The translations under genes were made by a program, and so were the position numbers. From positions 248,001 to 312,000 of the forward strand of contig NZ_BAABWJ010000004.1 in assembly GCF_040372805.1 (NCBI RefSeq): a DNA stretch of 64,000 nucleotides. Direction: 5' to 3'. The notes beneath the pieces are model-generated. The model was not told the origin of the DNA. It did no database searches and worked only from the letters and a program-made list of their open reading frames with translations. Shown piece by piece: positions 15,757-24,803 of the stretch. Within the stretch, counting starts at the first letter, position 1. Each line of letters opens with the position of its first letter. This DNA comes from Pseudoteredinibacter isoporae_A. Its GTDB lineage: Bacteria; Pseudomonadota; Gammaproteobacteria; Pseudomonadales; Cellvibrionaceae.

Positions 15757-16983
15757 ATGCAAGGCAACTGTATTATTATCGGTGCATCCCACGCTGCCGC
15801 CCAACTCGCCCCCAGCCTACGCCAGGAAGGATGGGAAGGTCGTATCATCATCATCGGTGATGAGCCTCACGCGCCGTATCATCGACCGCCCTTATCCAAA
15901 ACCTTCCTCAGCGGCGAAAAGACATTAGATCAAATACTCATTCGCCCATTGGCCGCTTACGATAAAATTGATGCGGAGTTTATCTTAGGGCAACGGGTAA
16001 AGCATATTGATCGAGCGCAGAAAACCATTCAGCTCGACAACGGCGATACGCTGGAATACGAAAAGCTGGCACTCTGCACAGGTTCTCGCCCGCGTCAAAT
16101 TCCCCTGCCCGGCGTTGAACTCAACGGCGTACATTATTTACGAACCGTTGCCGATATCGAAGGTATTCGAGGTGATTTGAAAGGCGACCCATCCTCTGCC
16201 AGAGTGGTAATCATCGGCGGGGGGTATATCGGTCTGGAGACCGCCGCCGCCTTAAATAAACTGGGTGTCAATGTCACCGTGCTGGAAATGATGGACCGTA
16301 TCCTCCAACGCGTTACCGCTCCTGTTATTTCCGACTTTTACCATCGTGTTCATTCTGAAGCCGGAGTCAATATTCAAACCGGCATGGGTGTTGACGCCAT
16401 TCTCGGTGATGGCAAGGTCAATGCCGTTCAATGCAGCAACGGTGAAATTCTCGATGCCGATGTCGTGATTATCGGCGCTGGTATTGTGCCAAATACTGAG
16501 CTGGCCGAAGCCGCCGGATTAGACATTGATAACGGTATCGCTGTTGACGCTTACGCTCAAAGCAGTGATCCCGACATTGTTGCCGCCGGTGATTGCAGCT
16601 CTTACCCACACGCCCTAATTGGCAGCCGTGTACGACTCGAAAGCGTGCCCAATGCCACCGAGCAAGCCAAAACTGCGGCCGCCAGCATTTGCGGTAAACA
16701 AATTGACAACCACAGCCACCCTTGGTTCTGGTCAGATCAATACGATATCAAATTGCAAATTGCTGGCTTTAATATGGGGTACGATACCGTGCTTGTCCGT
16801 GGTGATAAAAACAGTCGCTCCTTCAGTGTCTGGTATTTCAAAGGTGATCAACTTTTAGCCGCCGACTGTATCAATCAAGCCAAGGAATTCATGCAGGCCA
16901 AACAGTTGCTCACCAAGGGCATCAATCCCAGTCCTGGACACGTTTGCGACCCAGACTTTGATTTAAAATCGCTGTTGGCTTAG
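15757..16983 (+). CDS. FAD-dependent ferredoxin reductase (putidaredoxin/rhodocoxin reductase type)
   Basis: 408 residues. FAD-binding N-terminus GASHAAAQLAPSLR followed by PYHRPPLSKTFLSG, the NAD(P)-binding Rossmann motif VVIIGGGYIGLETAAALNKLGVNVTVLE, FAD-closing VAAGDCSS and the ARLESVPNATEQ-like stretch RLESVPNATEQAK, all typical of reductases that pass electrons from NADH to a [2Fe-2S] ferredoxin. The ferredoxin gene follows 86 bases downstream. Such pairs normally feed a cytochrome P450 or a Rieske oxygenase; none is encoded in the window, so the oxygenase must lie elsewhere. Confidence 0.93.
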   Translation: MQGNCIIIGASHAAAQLAPSLRQEGWEGRIIIIGDEPHAPYHRPPLSKTFLSGEKTLDQILIRPLAAYDKIDAEFILGQRVKHIDRAQKTIQLDNGDTLEYEKLALCTGSRPRQIPLPGVELNGVHYLRTVADIEGIRGDLKGDPSSARVVIIGGGYIGLETAAALNKLGVNVTVLEMMDRILQRVTAPVISDFYHRVHSEAGVNIQTGMGVDAILGDGKVNAVQCSNGEILDADVVIIGAGIVPNTELAEAAGLDIDNGIAVDAYAQSSDPDIVAAGDCSSYPHALIGSRVRLESVPNATEQAKTAAASICGKQIDNHSHPWFWSDQYDIKLQIAGFNMGYDTVLVRGDKNSRSFSVWYFKGDQLLAADCINQAKEFMQAKQLLTKGINPSPGHVCDPDFDLKSLLA

Positions 16984-17069
16984 GCTACAGCCGGTTTAAG
17001 CCCTGCCGTTTGATAAAAGGGCGAATACCAATAGACGTGAATGATTAGCCAATACTGAAGAGGAAACCC

Positions 17070-17390
17070 ATGCCTTTAATTAATTATGTCGACGCCAGTG
17101 GCAACCAGTTTGAAGCCGAAGTCGAAGTCGGCAGCAATGTCATGCAAGGTGCGATAGACAACATGATCGATGGCATACTGGCCGAATGTGGCGGTGCTTG
17201 TGCCTGCGCGACCTGCCACTGCTACGTCGATGCCGCCTGGCAAGACAAAATGCCCGCGATAGAAAGTGCCGAGCAAGATCTACTGGAAGCTGTAGTTGAG
17301 CCCAAAGACAACAGTCGTTTAAGTTGCCAGCTCGTGGTGACTGAAGACATGGATGGCCTGGTGGTTCACCTGCCCGCCTCTCAGTATTAA
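17070..17390 (+). CDS. [2Fe-2S] ferredoxin, putidaredoxin/adrenodoxin type
   Basis: 106 residues. The cluster motif is CGGACACATC (Cys40, 46, 49 as CX5CX2C) with the fourth ligand in RLSCQLVV (Cys about 86); extra cysteines at about 44 and 51 are not ligands in the consensus. N-terminus MPLINYVDASGNQFEAEVEVG and C-terminus DGLVVHLP match P450-type ferredoxins. A strong GAGGAAA site precedes the ATG. Partner of the flavoprotein just upstream. Confidence 0.95.
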   Translation: MPLINYVDASGNQFEAEVEVGSNVMQGAIDNMIDGILAECGGACACATCHCYVDAAWQDKMPAIESAEQDLLEAVVEPKDNSRLSCQLVVTEDMDGLVVHLPASQY

Positions 17391-17458
17391 GTCTTCCAAG
17401 TTTACGCCCTTCAGAACGTTGGCCTCCCACGTTCATCAAGGTACAAGCGAAGAACACA

Positions 17459-17487
17459 AAAGCCCCGAAACCCACCGGGGCTTTTTT
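17459..17487. terminator. Rho-independent terminator after the ferredoxin gene
   Basis: Stem AAAGCCCCG (17459-17467) / CGGGGCTTT (17476-17484), loop AAACCCAC, then T to 17487. It ends the ferredoxin transcript; the A-run on the 5' side means it could also work for the convergent DUF819 gene. Confidence 0.85.
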
Positions 17488-17536
17488 ATGCCAGCGAATC
17501 TGCGGAACAGCGGCGGTAAAGTCGATACAAAAAAGA

Positions 17537-18748
17537 TTAACGGGATAACAGGGTCACGACCAAGATACCCAGTGGTGTACCAATAATATAACCAGCCACC
17601 CCCACTAAAATACCGGGAGTCACCAAGGCCGGCCAACCTCGAGCCATCGCCAAAGCTGGCGCCGTTGTCGCCCCGAGTATCGCGGCGTTCGAAGCAATGA
17701 TTAATTCTGGCAAAGACAGTTGAGCAGCATCGCCTCGTCCACCGACAACACGTAGGCCCTTATTAATACACCAGGCACCGATGAACACCACAGCACCGTG
17801 AATCAGCAACAGAATCACCACAAAAGCAAGCAAAATGGGTGCAGTCCCGAGCAAGGCAAAGACATCTGCGCCCGCACAAATGGCAGCAAAAAACACAAAG
17901 GCCAAAATTAAGCCTATTTCTTCACCGCCACGCAGTGACTGCATCGTTTTAGGAGCGAAGGTTGCGGGTAACACAGACAATAAAGTGATGAAGATGTAGC
18001 GCAGCGGTTTGAAATCGCTGCCATCCCATAAGCTCTGCAACAACAAAATCAATGCATCGGATAAGGCCACAACAGAAATACTGAATACCAGCGCCGCACA
18101 CAATGAAAAAGCGGATATTCCAGGCTCATCACTGTCGTCAAGCGATTCAGTTGGTGCACCAGGTTCAGCCTGGCTGTGATCGCGTTGGGCAAAACGCCCC
18201 ATCAACCAGCTTGATGCAGGCATGATGGCGATCACCGCCAGAAACAAGGCACTCATCAAACTGTCCACCGCAGTGGCTGCCGATATCACATTCGCATCAT
18301 CAAACCCCGTAGCCTGAATCAGTGCGGCATAATTCACCGAGCCCCCCACATAGGTCGCTGTAAAGATACCGCCAAGCTCCGCTTCTTTTGCGCCAAGATC
18401 CAATAAATGAACACCAACCATTGCGCCAATAGCGCTGCCCATCGCCGCCAGTAAAAAGCCCAAACCTACCCGACCGGACTCCGCAATAATTTTGCGAACA
18501 TCCGCACGCAATAAAAATAAGGGAATCAACACCGGTACAAAATAGCTAAACACCAGACCATAGAAATCTGCGGACTTGGGAATAATGCCAACATTCGACA
18601 CGAGTATCGCCGTCAGCAATACCCAAACGGCCCCGGTCAGTACTCGTCCCCAAGCTTGTTTCTCGGCCCAAAATCCAAACAGGGCAATCGCGAACAAAGC
18701 CGCAGCAACGGCAAAATGGGCATCCGCAGGAATCAAACTCACATTCAT
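17537..18748 (-). CDS. DUF819 family membrane protein (YjcL-like)
   Basis: 403 residues, strongly hydrophobic with about ten to eleven membrane segments. The family signature is visible in GGIFTATYVGGSVNYAALIQATG and in the late stretch IASNAAILGATTAPALAMARGWPALVTPGILVGVAGYIIGTPLG. DUF819 proteins are predicted inner-membrane transporters of unknown substrate. The central cytoplasmic loop (FAQRDHSQAEPGAPTESLDDSDEPG) is acidic. Monocistronic between two terminators. Confidence 0.88.
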   Translation of the reverse strand: MNVSLIPADAHFAVAAALFAIALFGFWAEKQAWGRVLTGAVWVLLTAILVSNVGIIPKSADFYGLVFSYFVPVLIPLFLLRADVRKIIAESGRVGLGFLLAAMGSAIGAMVGVHLLDLGAKEAELGGIFTATYVGGSVNYAALIQATGFDDANVISAATAVDSLMSALFLAVIAIMPASSWLMGRFAQRDHSQAEPGAPTESLDDSDEPGISAFSLCAALVFSISVVALSDALILLLQSLWDGSDFKPLRYIFITLLSVLPATFAPKTMQSLRGGEEIGLILAFVFFAAICAGADVFALLGTAPILLAFVVILLLIHGAVVFIGAWCINKGLRVVGGRGDAAQLSLPELIIASNAAILGATTAPALAMARGWPALVTPGILVGVAGYIIGTPLGILVVTLLSR

Positions 18749-18898
18749 TGTTCAGGGCTCTTCTTATTGTTATACGCCGCCACATAATGTGATGGCTCAT
18801 AAAGGACCCGATTATAAGCCCAATGAAAATCACTGTCTGTAAGACTTTATGCAATATCAAACACAGCTTATGTCGTGTTTAGACTCTCCGAGAAACCG

Positions 18899-18992
18899 CC
18901 GTCCTTTAGGCAACACGAGGTAAGATGCAGCAGAAGAGAAAAAGAAAGAGAAAGGGATACCGTAGGAAAAGAACGTTAAAGAAAAGGAAAAC
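18899..18992. other. Purine-rich intergenic tract
   Basis: On the + strand almost all bases are A or G (AAGAGAAAAAGAAAGAGAAA-like runs); on the minus strand, in the direction of the chemoreceptor transcript, it is a C/U tract just after the terminator at 18994-19019. Just outside is a 7-bp inverted repeat TCGTGTT (18873-18879) / AACACGA (18912-18918). No gene. It might be a Rho-loading site backing up the hairpin terminator. Confidence 0.45.
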
Positions 18993-19019
18993 TGGAACCC
19001 GGTAGGCATACCGGGTTCC
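18981..19019 (-). terminator. Rho-independent terminator of the Cache chemoreceptor
   Basis: Perfect 11-bp stem GGAACCCGGTA (18994-19004) / TACCGGGTTCC (19009-19019) with GGCA loop, 10 bases after the chemoreceptor stop. On the minus strand a T/C-rich tail follows. Confidence 0.88.
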
Positions 19020-19029
19020 ACAGGCCAAA

Positions 19030-21387
19030 TCAGTTGACCTTATAAGCCGATACCATGGTTTTTAAATTACCCGCCAAATCACTCAGCTGTGTACTGATGC
19101 TGTCGAGTTCGTGACTGCGTTCTGTACTGCTGTCTGAGAGATTACTTAAATCCTGCGTACTGCCGGTAATTTCTTTAATCACTTCCGTCTGCTCTTCAGC
19201 CGCCGTGGCCACCTGCTCGTTCATCAGGGAAATCTTACGCATAATGTCCATGGTTTCCGAGAGCGCTTCTTTTGAAGACTCGGCTTCGGCCACGTTGGAT
19301 TTCACCTTCTCCAAGCCCGAGCGCATAGCGTTCACCGCAACACCGGAATCGGTTTGGAGGCCTTCGATCATGGAAGAAATTTCCCCTGTCGCGTCTTGGG
19401 TTCGACGCGCCAGATTGCGCACTTCGTCAGCAACTACCGCAAACCCACGCCCCTGCTCTCCCGCTCGTGCCGCTTCAATAGCGGCGTTCAATGCCAGTAA
19501 ATTGGTTTGTTCAGCAATCTCCTGAATCACGTCCAAAACCGAACCAATATCACTGGTGCGCTCCGCCAGGGTTTCCATCGCCTCATTGGCACTGCCAATC
19601 TCTCCGGCCACCGATTGAGTCGAAGCAACGGAACGTTCCACCATTTCCGCCAACCGAGTGGAAATGGTATTCGCTTCACGAGTTTGCACCGCTGTTTCGC
19701 TGGCATTACGGGCCACCTCATGGGCAGCTTGCTCCAGTTGAGTCGCCGATTGTGCCACTTTCATACACTCTCGGTTTTGCGAATCAATTTCCTGCAGATT
19801 GGTGTTCATCAAGTCAGACATACCATCCGCACTTTGAGCCAACTGTGTGGATGATGACGTAATCTGAAGGAAGTTTTCGCGCAGGCGGCGTATCAGAGCA
19901 TTCACGCTGCTGGCCGCTTGAATCACTTCTTCGTCGCCGCTTTCGGTGAGAACCCGCGTCAGATCATTGTTCTCTGAGATTTCAGAAACCCGCTCACTCA
20001 GGTAGGAGATCGGACGAGATAAGCTGTGCGCGAACCACAGACCAACCGCAATAGCGATGACCAATACAGCGACAAAGGTCAGACCACCATAGATAGCGAT
20101 CAATTGTCCCAGGGATTGAACTGGGCCAAAGGCTTCACCTTCATAAATTTCCGCCACAATACCCCATTTCAAACCGTTAATTTCCAACGGTGCATAGGCA
20201 CCAATAACGAGTTGTCCCATGTAGTTGCTGTAATGGGAAACACCGGTACGGCCTGCGGAGATGCCTTGACCAGCCTCAGTATTCACAGGCACCGCACCTA
20301 TGGTTGTCCCCTTCGCAAGAACCGTATCCGTCGCGGCTTTGCCGAAACTGCTGTTGTAGCCCCACTGTTTGAAATCAGTAGGGTTCTCGACGAAGACTCG
20401 ACTGTCAGAACGCATATGCTGATCATGCCCCACCAGATACAGTTCGGCAGATTCACCATAGCCCTGCTTTTCCCATTCCTGGTTTAAGGTCATCAGTTGA
20501 TTGATGCGATCCAGCGCCATCTGATAAATCAGGATACCAACCTGGGCTCCATCGTTATTCAGAATGGGGGTCGCCGCAAAGGCCGCATTGTCGTTGTAAC
20601 TTGGCATATAGGGCTTGAAGTCGACCACTGCGACCTCTCGACTGTCCCCCAAGTCTTTAGCCGCACGATAAGCATCGGCAAGGCCCGAATTACGGTATGG
20701 GCCCGACTCGAGATTCGTCGCGTAGTCCAGTTCTTTGTATACGGAATACACAACATCACCCGTATTGGGATCAACAATGAAAATATCGTAAAAGCCAAAG
20801 CGCTTCAGAAAAGCCTGAATAGCCAAGTGATAGTTTTCATGGACCTGGTCATAGCTGCCCCCCAGAGAGGAAGCCAGCATATTGTCCTTTTCACCTAAGG
20901 CTTCTTCATTGTCACTGATGTAGTAATACTGAAACCACTTCGCGCGCTCACCCAATGAGTCCACGATGGCATCAACATCGACTTTTTGCCCGGTATTTTT
21001 CTCTGAATAACGACTGCCGTAGTCGTTTCGATAATAGCCATCCAGAGACTCCCTCGCCTCTGGCGTAAATGACGCCAGGGCGCCAGAGTCAAAATCCCCA
21101 CTTGGGGCAAAACTCTGTTCAGCAAATGCCTGACTGAAGTCACTGGCCGCAGACACCAGCATATTACTCTGGGCCTGACTGAGGAGTTGGTCATTGACCG
21201 TCTGAAAATAGGATTCCAGTTCAGTTTTTTTCGCTTCCCGGCGTGAGACCAACTTACTTTCAAGTTGTTTATTCAGCGCTTCTTGCGCTGAGGAGTATGA
21301 AAACCACCCCAATACTACGGTAACTGCGAGCAGCGGTAGCAGAGAGAGGGCCAAAGCGAATAACGAAACCCTGGTTCTTACTTTCAT
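19030..21387 (-). CDS. Methyl-accepting chemotaxis protein with a periplasmic Cache sensor
   Basis: 785 residues. TM1 about 8-28, a large periplasmic region of about 400 residues containing Cache-like motifs (YYRNDYGSRYSEKN, FYDIFIVDPNTGDVVYSVYKELDYATNL, SGLADAYRAAKD, LIYQMALDRINQLM), TM2 about 435-460 (IYGGLTFVAVLVIAIAVGLWF), HAMP, then the signalling tip EIAEQTNLLALNAAIEAARA and GEQGRGFAVVADEVRNLARRTQ. Cache chemoreceptors usually bind small metabolites. No sigma-28 promoter was found in front of it, unlike the receptor at 7146. Confidence 0.95.
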   Translation of the reverse strand: MKVRTRVSLFALALSLLPLLAVTVVLGWFSYSSAQEALNKQLESKLVSRREAKKTELESYFQTVNDQLLSQAQSNMLVSAASDFSQAFAEQSFAPSGDFDSGALASFTPEARESLDGYYRNDYGSRYSEKNTGQKVDVDAIVDSLGERAKWFQYYYISDNEEALGEKDNMLASSLGGSYDQVHENYHLAIQAFLKRFGFYDIFIVDPNTGDVVYSVYKELDYATNLESGPYRNSGLADAYRAAKDLGDSREVAVVDFKPYMPSYNDNAAFAATPILNNDGAQVGILIYQMALDRINQLMTLNQEWEKQGYGESAELYLVGHDQHMRSDSRVFVENPTDFKQWGYNSSFGKAATDTVLAKGTTIGAVPVNTEAGQGISAGRTGVSHYSNYMGQLVIGAYAPLEINGLKWGIVAEIYEGEAFGPVQSLGQLIAIYGGLTFVAVLVIAIAVGLWFAHSLSRPISYLSERVSEISENNDLTRVLTESGDEEVIQAASSVNALIRRLRENFLQITSSSTQLAQSADGMSDLMNTNLQEIDSQNRECMKVAQSATQLEQAAHEVARNASETAVQTREANTISTRLAEMVERSVASTQSVAGEIGSANEAMETLAERTSDIGSVLDVIQEIAEQTNLLALNAAIEAARAGEQGRGFAVVADEVRNLARRTQDATGEISSMIEGLQTDSGVAVNAMRSGLEKVKSNVAEAESSKEALSETMDIMRKISLMNEQVATAAEEQTEVIKEITGSTQDLSNLSDSSTERSHELDSISTQLSDLAGNLKTMVSAYKVN

Positions 21388-21861
21388 GTGTCAATTCTCG
21401 ATCTGTCTGATTGTGCTTGGTCACTCGGCCGCCAAAGAATAATTAGGCGCCACTTGTTACATCGACAACTTAGTACAAAAGGTTTAGTAATTTTTTCGGA
21501 AACCTATTAAAAAAGAGTAGCTAAGCGACTCGCAAAAACCAGCCCCCTTATGGTGCGTGGCTTTGAGCCCAATCCTTACGATCCGCATGGACTTGACTAA
21601 AATTGCAACAAACCACCCCAAAAGCGCCCACTTTTTGAGCAAATTGCGCTTTTCGGTTAAAAAGTGGTGCATGTCTATGCACCAAAATATACCTGGGGAT
21701 ATAACGGCCTGATTCGCTCACAAAAGCATTAATGGAGAATCGATCTATGGAACGGACAATCGGTCACGTTTTTAGGTGCCAAGACAAGCTCACCAAACGC
21801 GCAGGAGCTGATATAATCTCGCCCTTTTTAGTTCACACTTCCCTCGTTATAAGGGCCTTAC
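21388..21861. other. Divergent intergenic region with interleaved inverted repeats
   Basis: 474 bases between the Cache chemoreceptor (minus) and rnb (plus). No supportable gene; a 62-codon minus frame at 21484-21672 lacks a ribosome site. Two inverted repeats interlock: AAAAGCG 21620-21626 with CGCTTTT 21647-21653, and CCACTTTTT 21628-21636 with AAAAAGTGG 21659-21667, the arrangement of an H-type pseudoknot. A third hairpin, GGTGCAT/ATGCACC at 21666-21683, follows. These may be part of a leader or a small RNA. Confidence 0.4.
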
Positions 21862-23781
21862 ATGCTAAACAATGATGCGCTCACCCAGTTGAGCCAACTG
21901 AAGAAAGATATTCGCGCGACAAAAGACATCGCCAAAGGCACAGTTCGCGGCAGTAACGGCAAATTTGGTTTTGCCAGTCTGGATGACGGTCGTGAAGCAT
22001 TTATCACGCCTAACGATATGAACCGTCTCTTTCCCGGAGATCGAGTCCGCATCAATGTTGTTGAAGGCAAAGGCGGCAAACCCCAGGCCGAACTGGAAAA
22101 GCTGATTGAAAGCCCATTGAAAGACTTTGTTGGCCATTACGTTATTCGTGGCCAGGGTCACTTTGTCCAGCCGGACCTCCCCCAGTTCAACCGTTGGTTA
22201 TTTATTCCGCCCAACCAGCGTAAAGGGTTGAAGGCCGGCGACTTATTGCGCTGTCGAATCAGCCAACACCCGTTCCACAAAGATGGAAAAGCCCAAGTTA
22301 AGGTGCTGGAACGCCTTGGCAATGAGCAGACAGCGGGTATCGAAGGTCTGTATATGGCCAGCAAGCATATGCTTCCGGGCAAGTTGGGCAAAGGCGCTCA
22401 GGAACAGGCTGATGAGCTGGCCTCGGCAGCATTGCCCAGTTACCCAGACAGCAGCGTACTGCCCTTCGTGACCATCGATTCAGAAAGCACGCTGGACATG
22501 GACGATGCCATTGCCGTTAGCCGTGAGGGTGACGGCTTTACCCTGAGTGTTGCCATTGCGGACCCAAGCATTGAAGTGGCCCCCGACTCAGCTCTGGGTC
22601 AAGCTGCACTTAATCGTGCCCAAACGGTGTATTTGCCTGGTCAGAGCCGCCATATGCTGCCTCCCAGCCTGTCTCAAAACCGTTATTCATTGCTTGCAGG
22701 GGAATCACGCCCCGCCCTGCTGTGCCATATCAAAGTGGACGGTAGCGGAGCGATTACCACGCACAACTTTGAACTCTGCAATATTCAATCCCAGCAAAAG
22801 CTGAGCTATGAGAATGTGAGCGCCTGGTTAGCTGGCGCTGAATTGGAACTGAGCCCTGAGCAATCCAACAGCCTGAAAGCACTGCAGGAACTGGCACAAA
22901 AGCGCCAAGCTTACCGTTTAGCCAATGCTTTGGTGATGGAAGACAAAGCCGACTACGACCTTGAACTCAATGAGCAAGGTAAAATCGCGACTATCCATAA
23001 GCGCGAGAAAAGCGAAGCGCATTTGATGGTCGAAGAAGCCATGTTGGCTTGTAATATCTGCGCTGCCGAGTTTTTTACCGACAAAGGCATCGATGCCCTT
23101 TTCTCCCATCATGCGGGAATCAAAGAAGACAAACTCAAAACCCTTATCGAAGTGTTGCAGGAAGACCATCCAGCGCTTGCCGAGCTTAAGCTGGAAACGC
23201 TGGAAGGTTATCGCAAATTGATGCAAACACTGAACGAAGCCGATCCACAGCTGCTGTTGACCTGCAAGCGCCTGTTGCAAGCCAGTCAATTACATATTGG
23301 TAAGGCGCCGCACCTTGGCCTCGGCCTTGAGGCCTACGCCACAATTACCTCACCTATTCGACGCTATCAGGACTACTACAACCACCTCCTGTTAAAAGCG
23401 GCAATCCAAAACGACAAAGCACCCGCACCACTCAATGCTGAAAAAGTCGAGGGGATTCAGGCCCAGCTGATGGCGGGCCGCCAAGCCGTGCGTCAAATGG
23501 AGCAGTGGCTGCACGTGCAATACATGGCCGATAAAATCGGTAGCGAACATCAAGCCAGCATCGCCCTGGTCAATGGCCAAGGCGTTGGCTTACGCTTTGA
23601 TGAAACGGGCATTGAAGGCTTTGCGCTCCTGCAAAACAAAGAAAACCCTTGGGAGCTCGACCATCGTCGCCTAAAACTCGTCCGCGGTGACACTGTTTAT
23701 CAACTGGGCCAATCCCTTAGAGTTAAGGTTGAAAGTATTGATCCCGCCTTACGTCGTATTGCGGTCAGCATTATTGAATAA
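21862..23781 (+). CDS. rnb: Exoribonuclease II
   Basis: 639 residues, close to the E. coli enzyme (644). Order: N-terminal cold-shock/OB domains (TVRGSNGKFGFASLDDGREAFI), the RNB catalytic domain with the Asp cluster VTIDSESTLDMDDAIAV that binds the two metals, SHHAGI, the helical stretch LGLGLEAYATITSPIRRYQDYYNH, and a C-terminal S1-like domain. Degrades single-stranded RNA 3' to 5'. Helicase RhlE and the NYN protein are 16 kb away and not linked. Monocistronic or with tesB (61-base gap). Confidence 0.93.
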   Translation: MLNNDALTQLSQLKKDIRATKDIAKGTVRGSNGKFGFASLDDGREAFITPNDMNRLFPGDRVRINVVEGKGGKPQAELEKLIESPLKDFVGHYVIRGQGHFVQPDLPQFNRWLFIPPNQRKGLKAGDLLRCRISQHPFHKDGKAQVKVLERLGNEQTAGIEGLYMASKHMLPGKLGKGAQEQADELASAALPSYPDSSVLPFVTIDSESTLDMDDAIAVSREGDGFTLSVAIADPSIEVAPDSALGQAALNRAQTVYLPGQSRHMLPPSLSQNRYSLLAGESRPALLCHIKVDGSGAITTHNFELCNIQSQQKLSYENVSAWLAGAELELSPEQSNSLKALQELAQKRQAYRLANALVMEDKADYDLELNEQGKIATIHKREKSEAHLMVEEAMLACNICAAEFFTDKGIDALFSHHAGIKEDKLKTLIEVLQEDHPALAELKLETLEGYRKLMQTLNEADPQLLLTCKRLLQASQLHIGKAPHLGLGLEAYATITSPIRRYQDYYNHLLLKAAIQNDKAPAPLNAEKVEGIQAQLMAGRQAVRQMEQWLHVQYMADKIGSEHQASIALVNGQGVGLRFDETGIEGFALLQNKENPWELDHRRLKLVRGDTVYQLGQSLRVKVESIDPALRRIAVSIIE

Positions 23782-23842
23782 ATGTTGCTGAATGAATATT
23801 GAACACACCTTGAATCTCGCTACCTAGCGAAAAGGAAAACCC

Positions 23843-24715
23843 ATGAGCGAGCTCTTTGCGGAGAAAAAAGCGCAGGACTTCAAAACTCTGTTGCAGGTTC
23901 TGAAACTGGAACAGAAAGAAGACAGGCTTTTTCGCGGGCATAATATGCCCACCGCATGGGGCCGCGTCTATGGTGGCCAAGTATTAGCGCAAGCACTGTA
24001 TGCTGCTCATCAAACCGTTAGCTCCGATTTTGAAGTCCACTCTCAACACGCTTATTTTATTCGCCCTGGCCAGGTCAACATCGATATCGATTTCCACGTC
24101 GAGCTGGTGCGCGATGGTCGCGGTTTCTGCACACGCCGGGTTACCGCATCACAAGCTGGCAAAGCCATTTTGATTTCATCCCTCTCGTTTCAAATACCCG
24201 AGCAAGGTTTAGAACAGCAATGCGAATTTGAGGCTGATGTGGGGTTTGATGGTTTGCAAACCGAACATGAGCGACAAATCGAGTATTGTGAGGCGAAAGG
24301 TTTAGACCCCGACAAGCGCACACTGGAAATTGAATACCGCAGTACCAATCCCTTCGACCACCTCAAACCTGAACCCATGCCAGCACGAGTTGGGGTGTGG
24401 ATGCGAGCCAGTGGCAAAGTGGACGACCCTATTCTCAATCAAGCATTACTGTCGTATATGTCCGACAGCTATTTGCTGGACACCTCACTCCTGCCCCACG
24501 GCATCTCTTATTACAACCCTAAATTGCAAAGCGCCAGCCTGGACCACGCCCTGTGGTTTTACGGCCAAATCGACGCCAGTCAGTGGCACTATTATGAATT
24601 GGACAGCCCCCGCACAGGCGGTGCCAGAGGCCTGAACTTCGGTAAGATTTATCGCGAGGATGGCACACTGGTTGCCGCCGCCGCGCAAGAGTGCTTAATG
24701 CGCCTGGTGGACTAG
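23843..24715 (+). CDS. tesB: Acyl-CoA thioesterase II
   Basis: 290 residues (E. coli TesB 286). Double hotdog fold: first half WGRVYGGQVLAQALYAAHQTV and HSQHAYFIRPG, second half with LLSYMSDSYLLDTSLLPHG (catalytic Asp region), SASLDHALWFYG and GGARGLNFGKIYREDGTLVAAAAQECLMR. Hydrolyses medium- to long-chain acyl-CoA in the cytoplasm. A good AAAAGGAAAA site lies before the ATG. Confidence 0.95.
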   Translation: MSELFAEKKAQDFKTLLQVLKLEQKEDRLFRGHNMPTAWGRVYGGQVLAQALYAAHQTVSSDFEVHSQHAYFIRPGQVNIDIDFHVELVRDGRGFCTRRVTASQAGKAILISSLSFQIPEQGLEQQCEFEADVGFDGLQTEHERQIEYCEAKGLDPDKRTLEIEYRSTNPFDHLKPEPMPARVGVWMRASGKVDDPILNQALLSYMSDSYLLDTSLLPHGISYYNPKLQSASLDHALWFYGQIDASQWHYYELDSPRTGGARGLNFGKIYREDGTLVAAAAQECLMRLVD

Positions 24716-24803
24716 TATCGCATTTCTGTCAGGCACACTTGATCACAGCTATTGACTTGGATACTCTAGCGGCCCACTTTTGAGGTGTTATGGAGATTGA
24801 TCA

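Noticed and set aside
21484..21672. 62-codon minus-strand open frame (MHHFLTEKRNLLKKW...)
   Set aside because: No ribosome site, lies across the interlocked inverted repeats, and no recognisable family; some residues look protein-like, so it is left open but not called.
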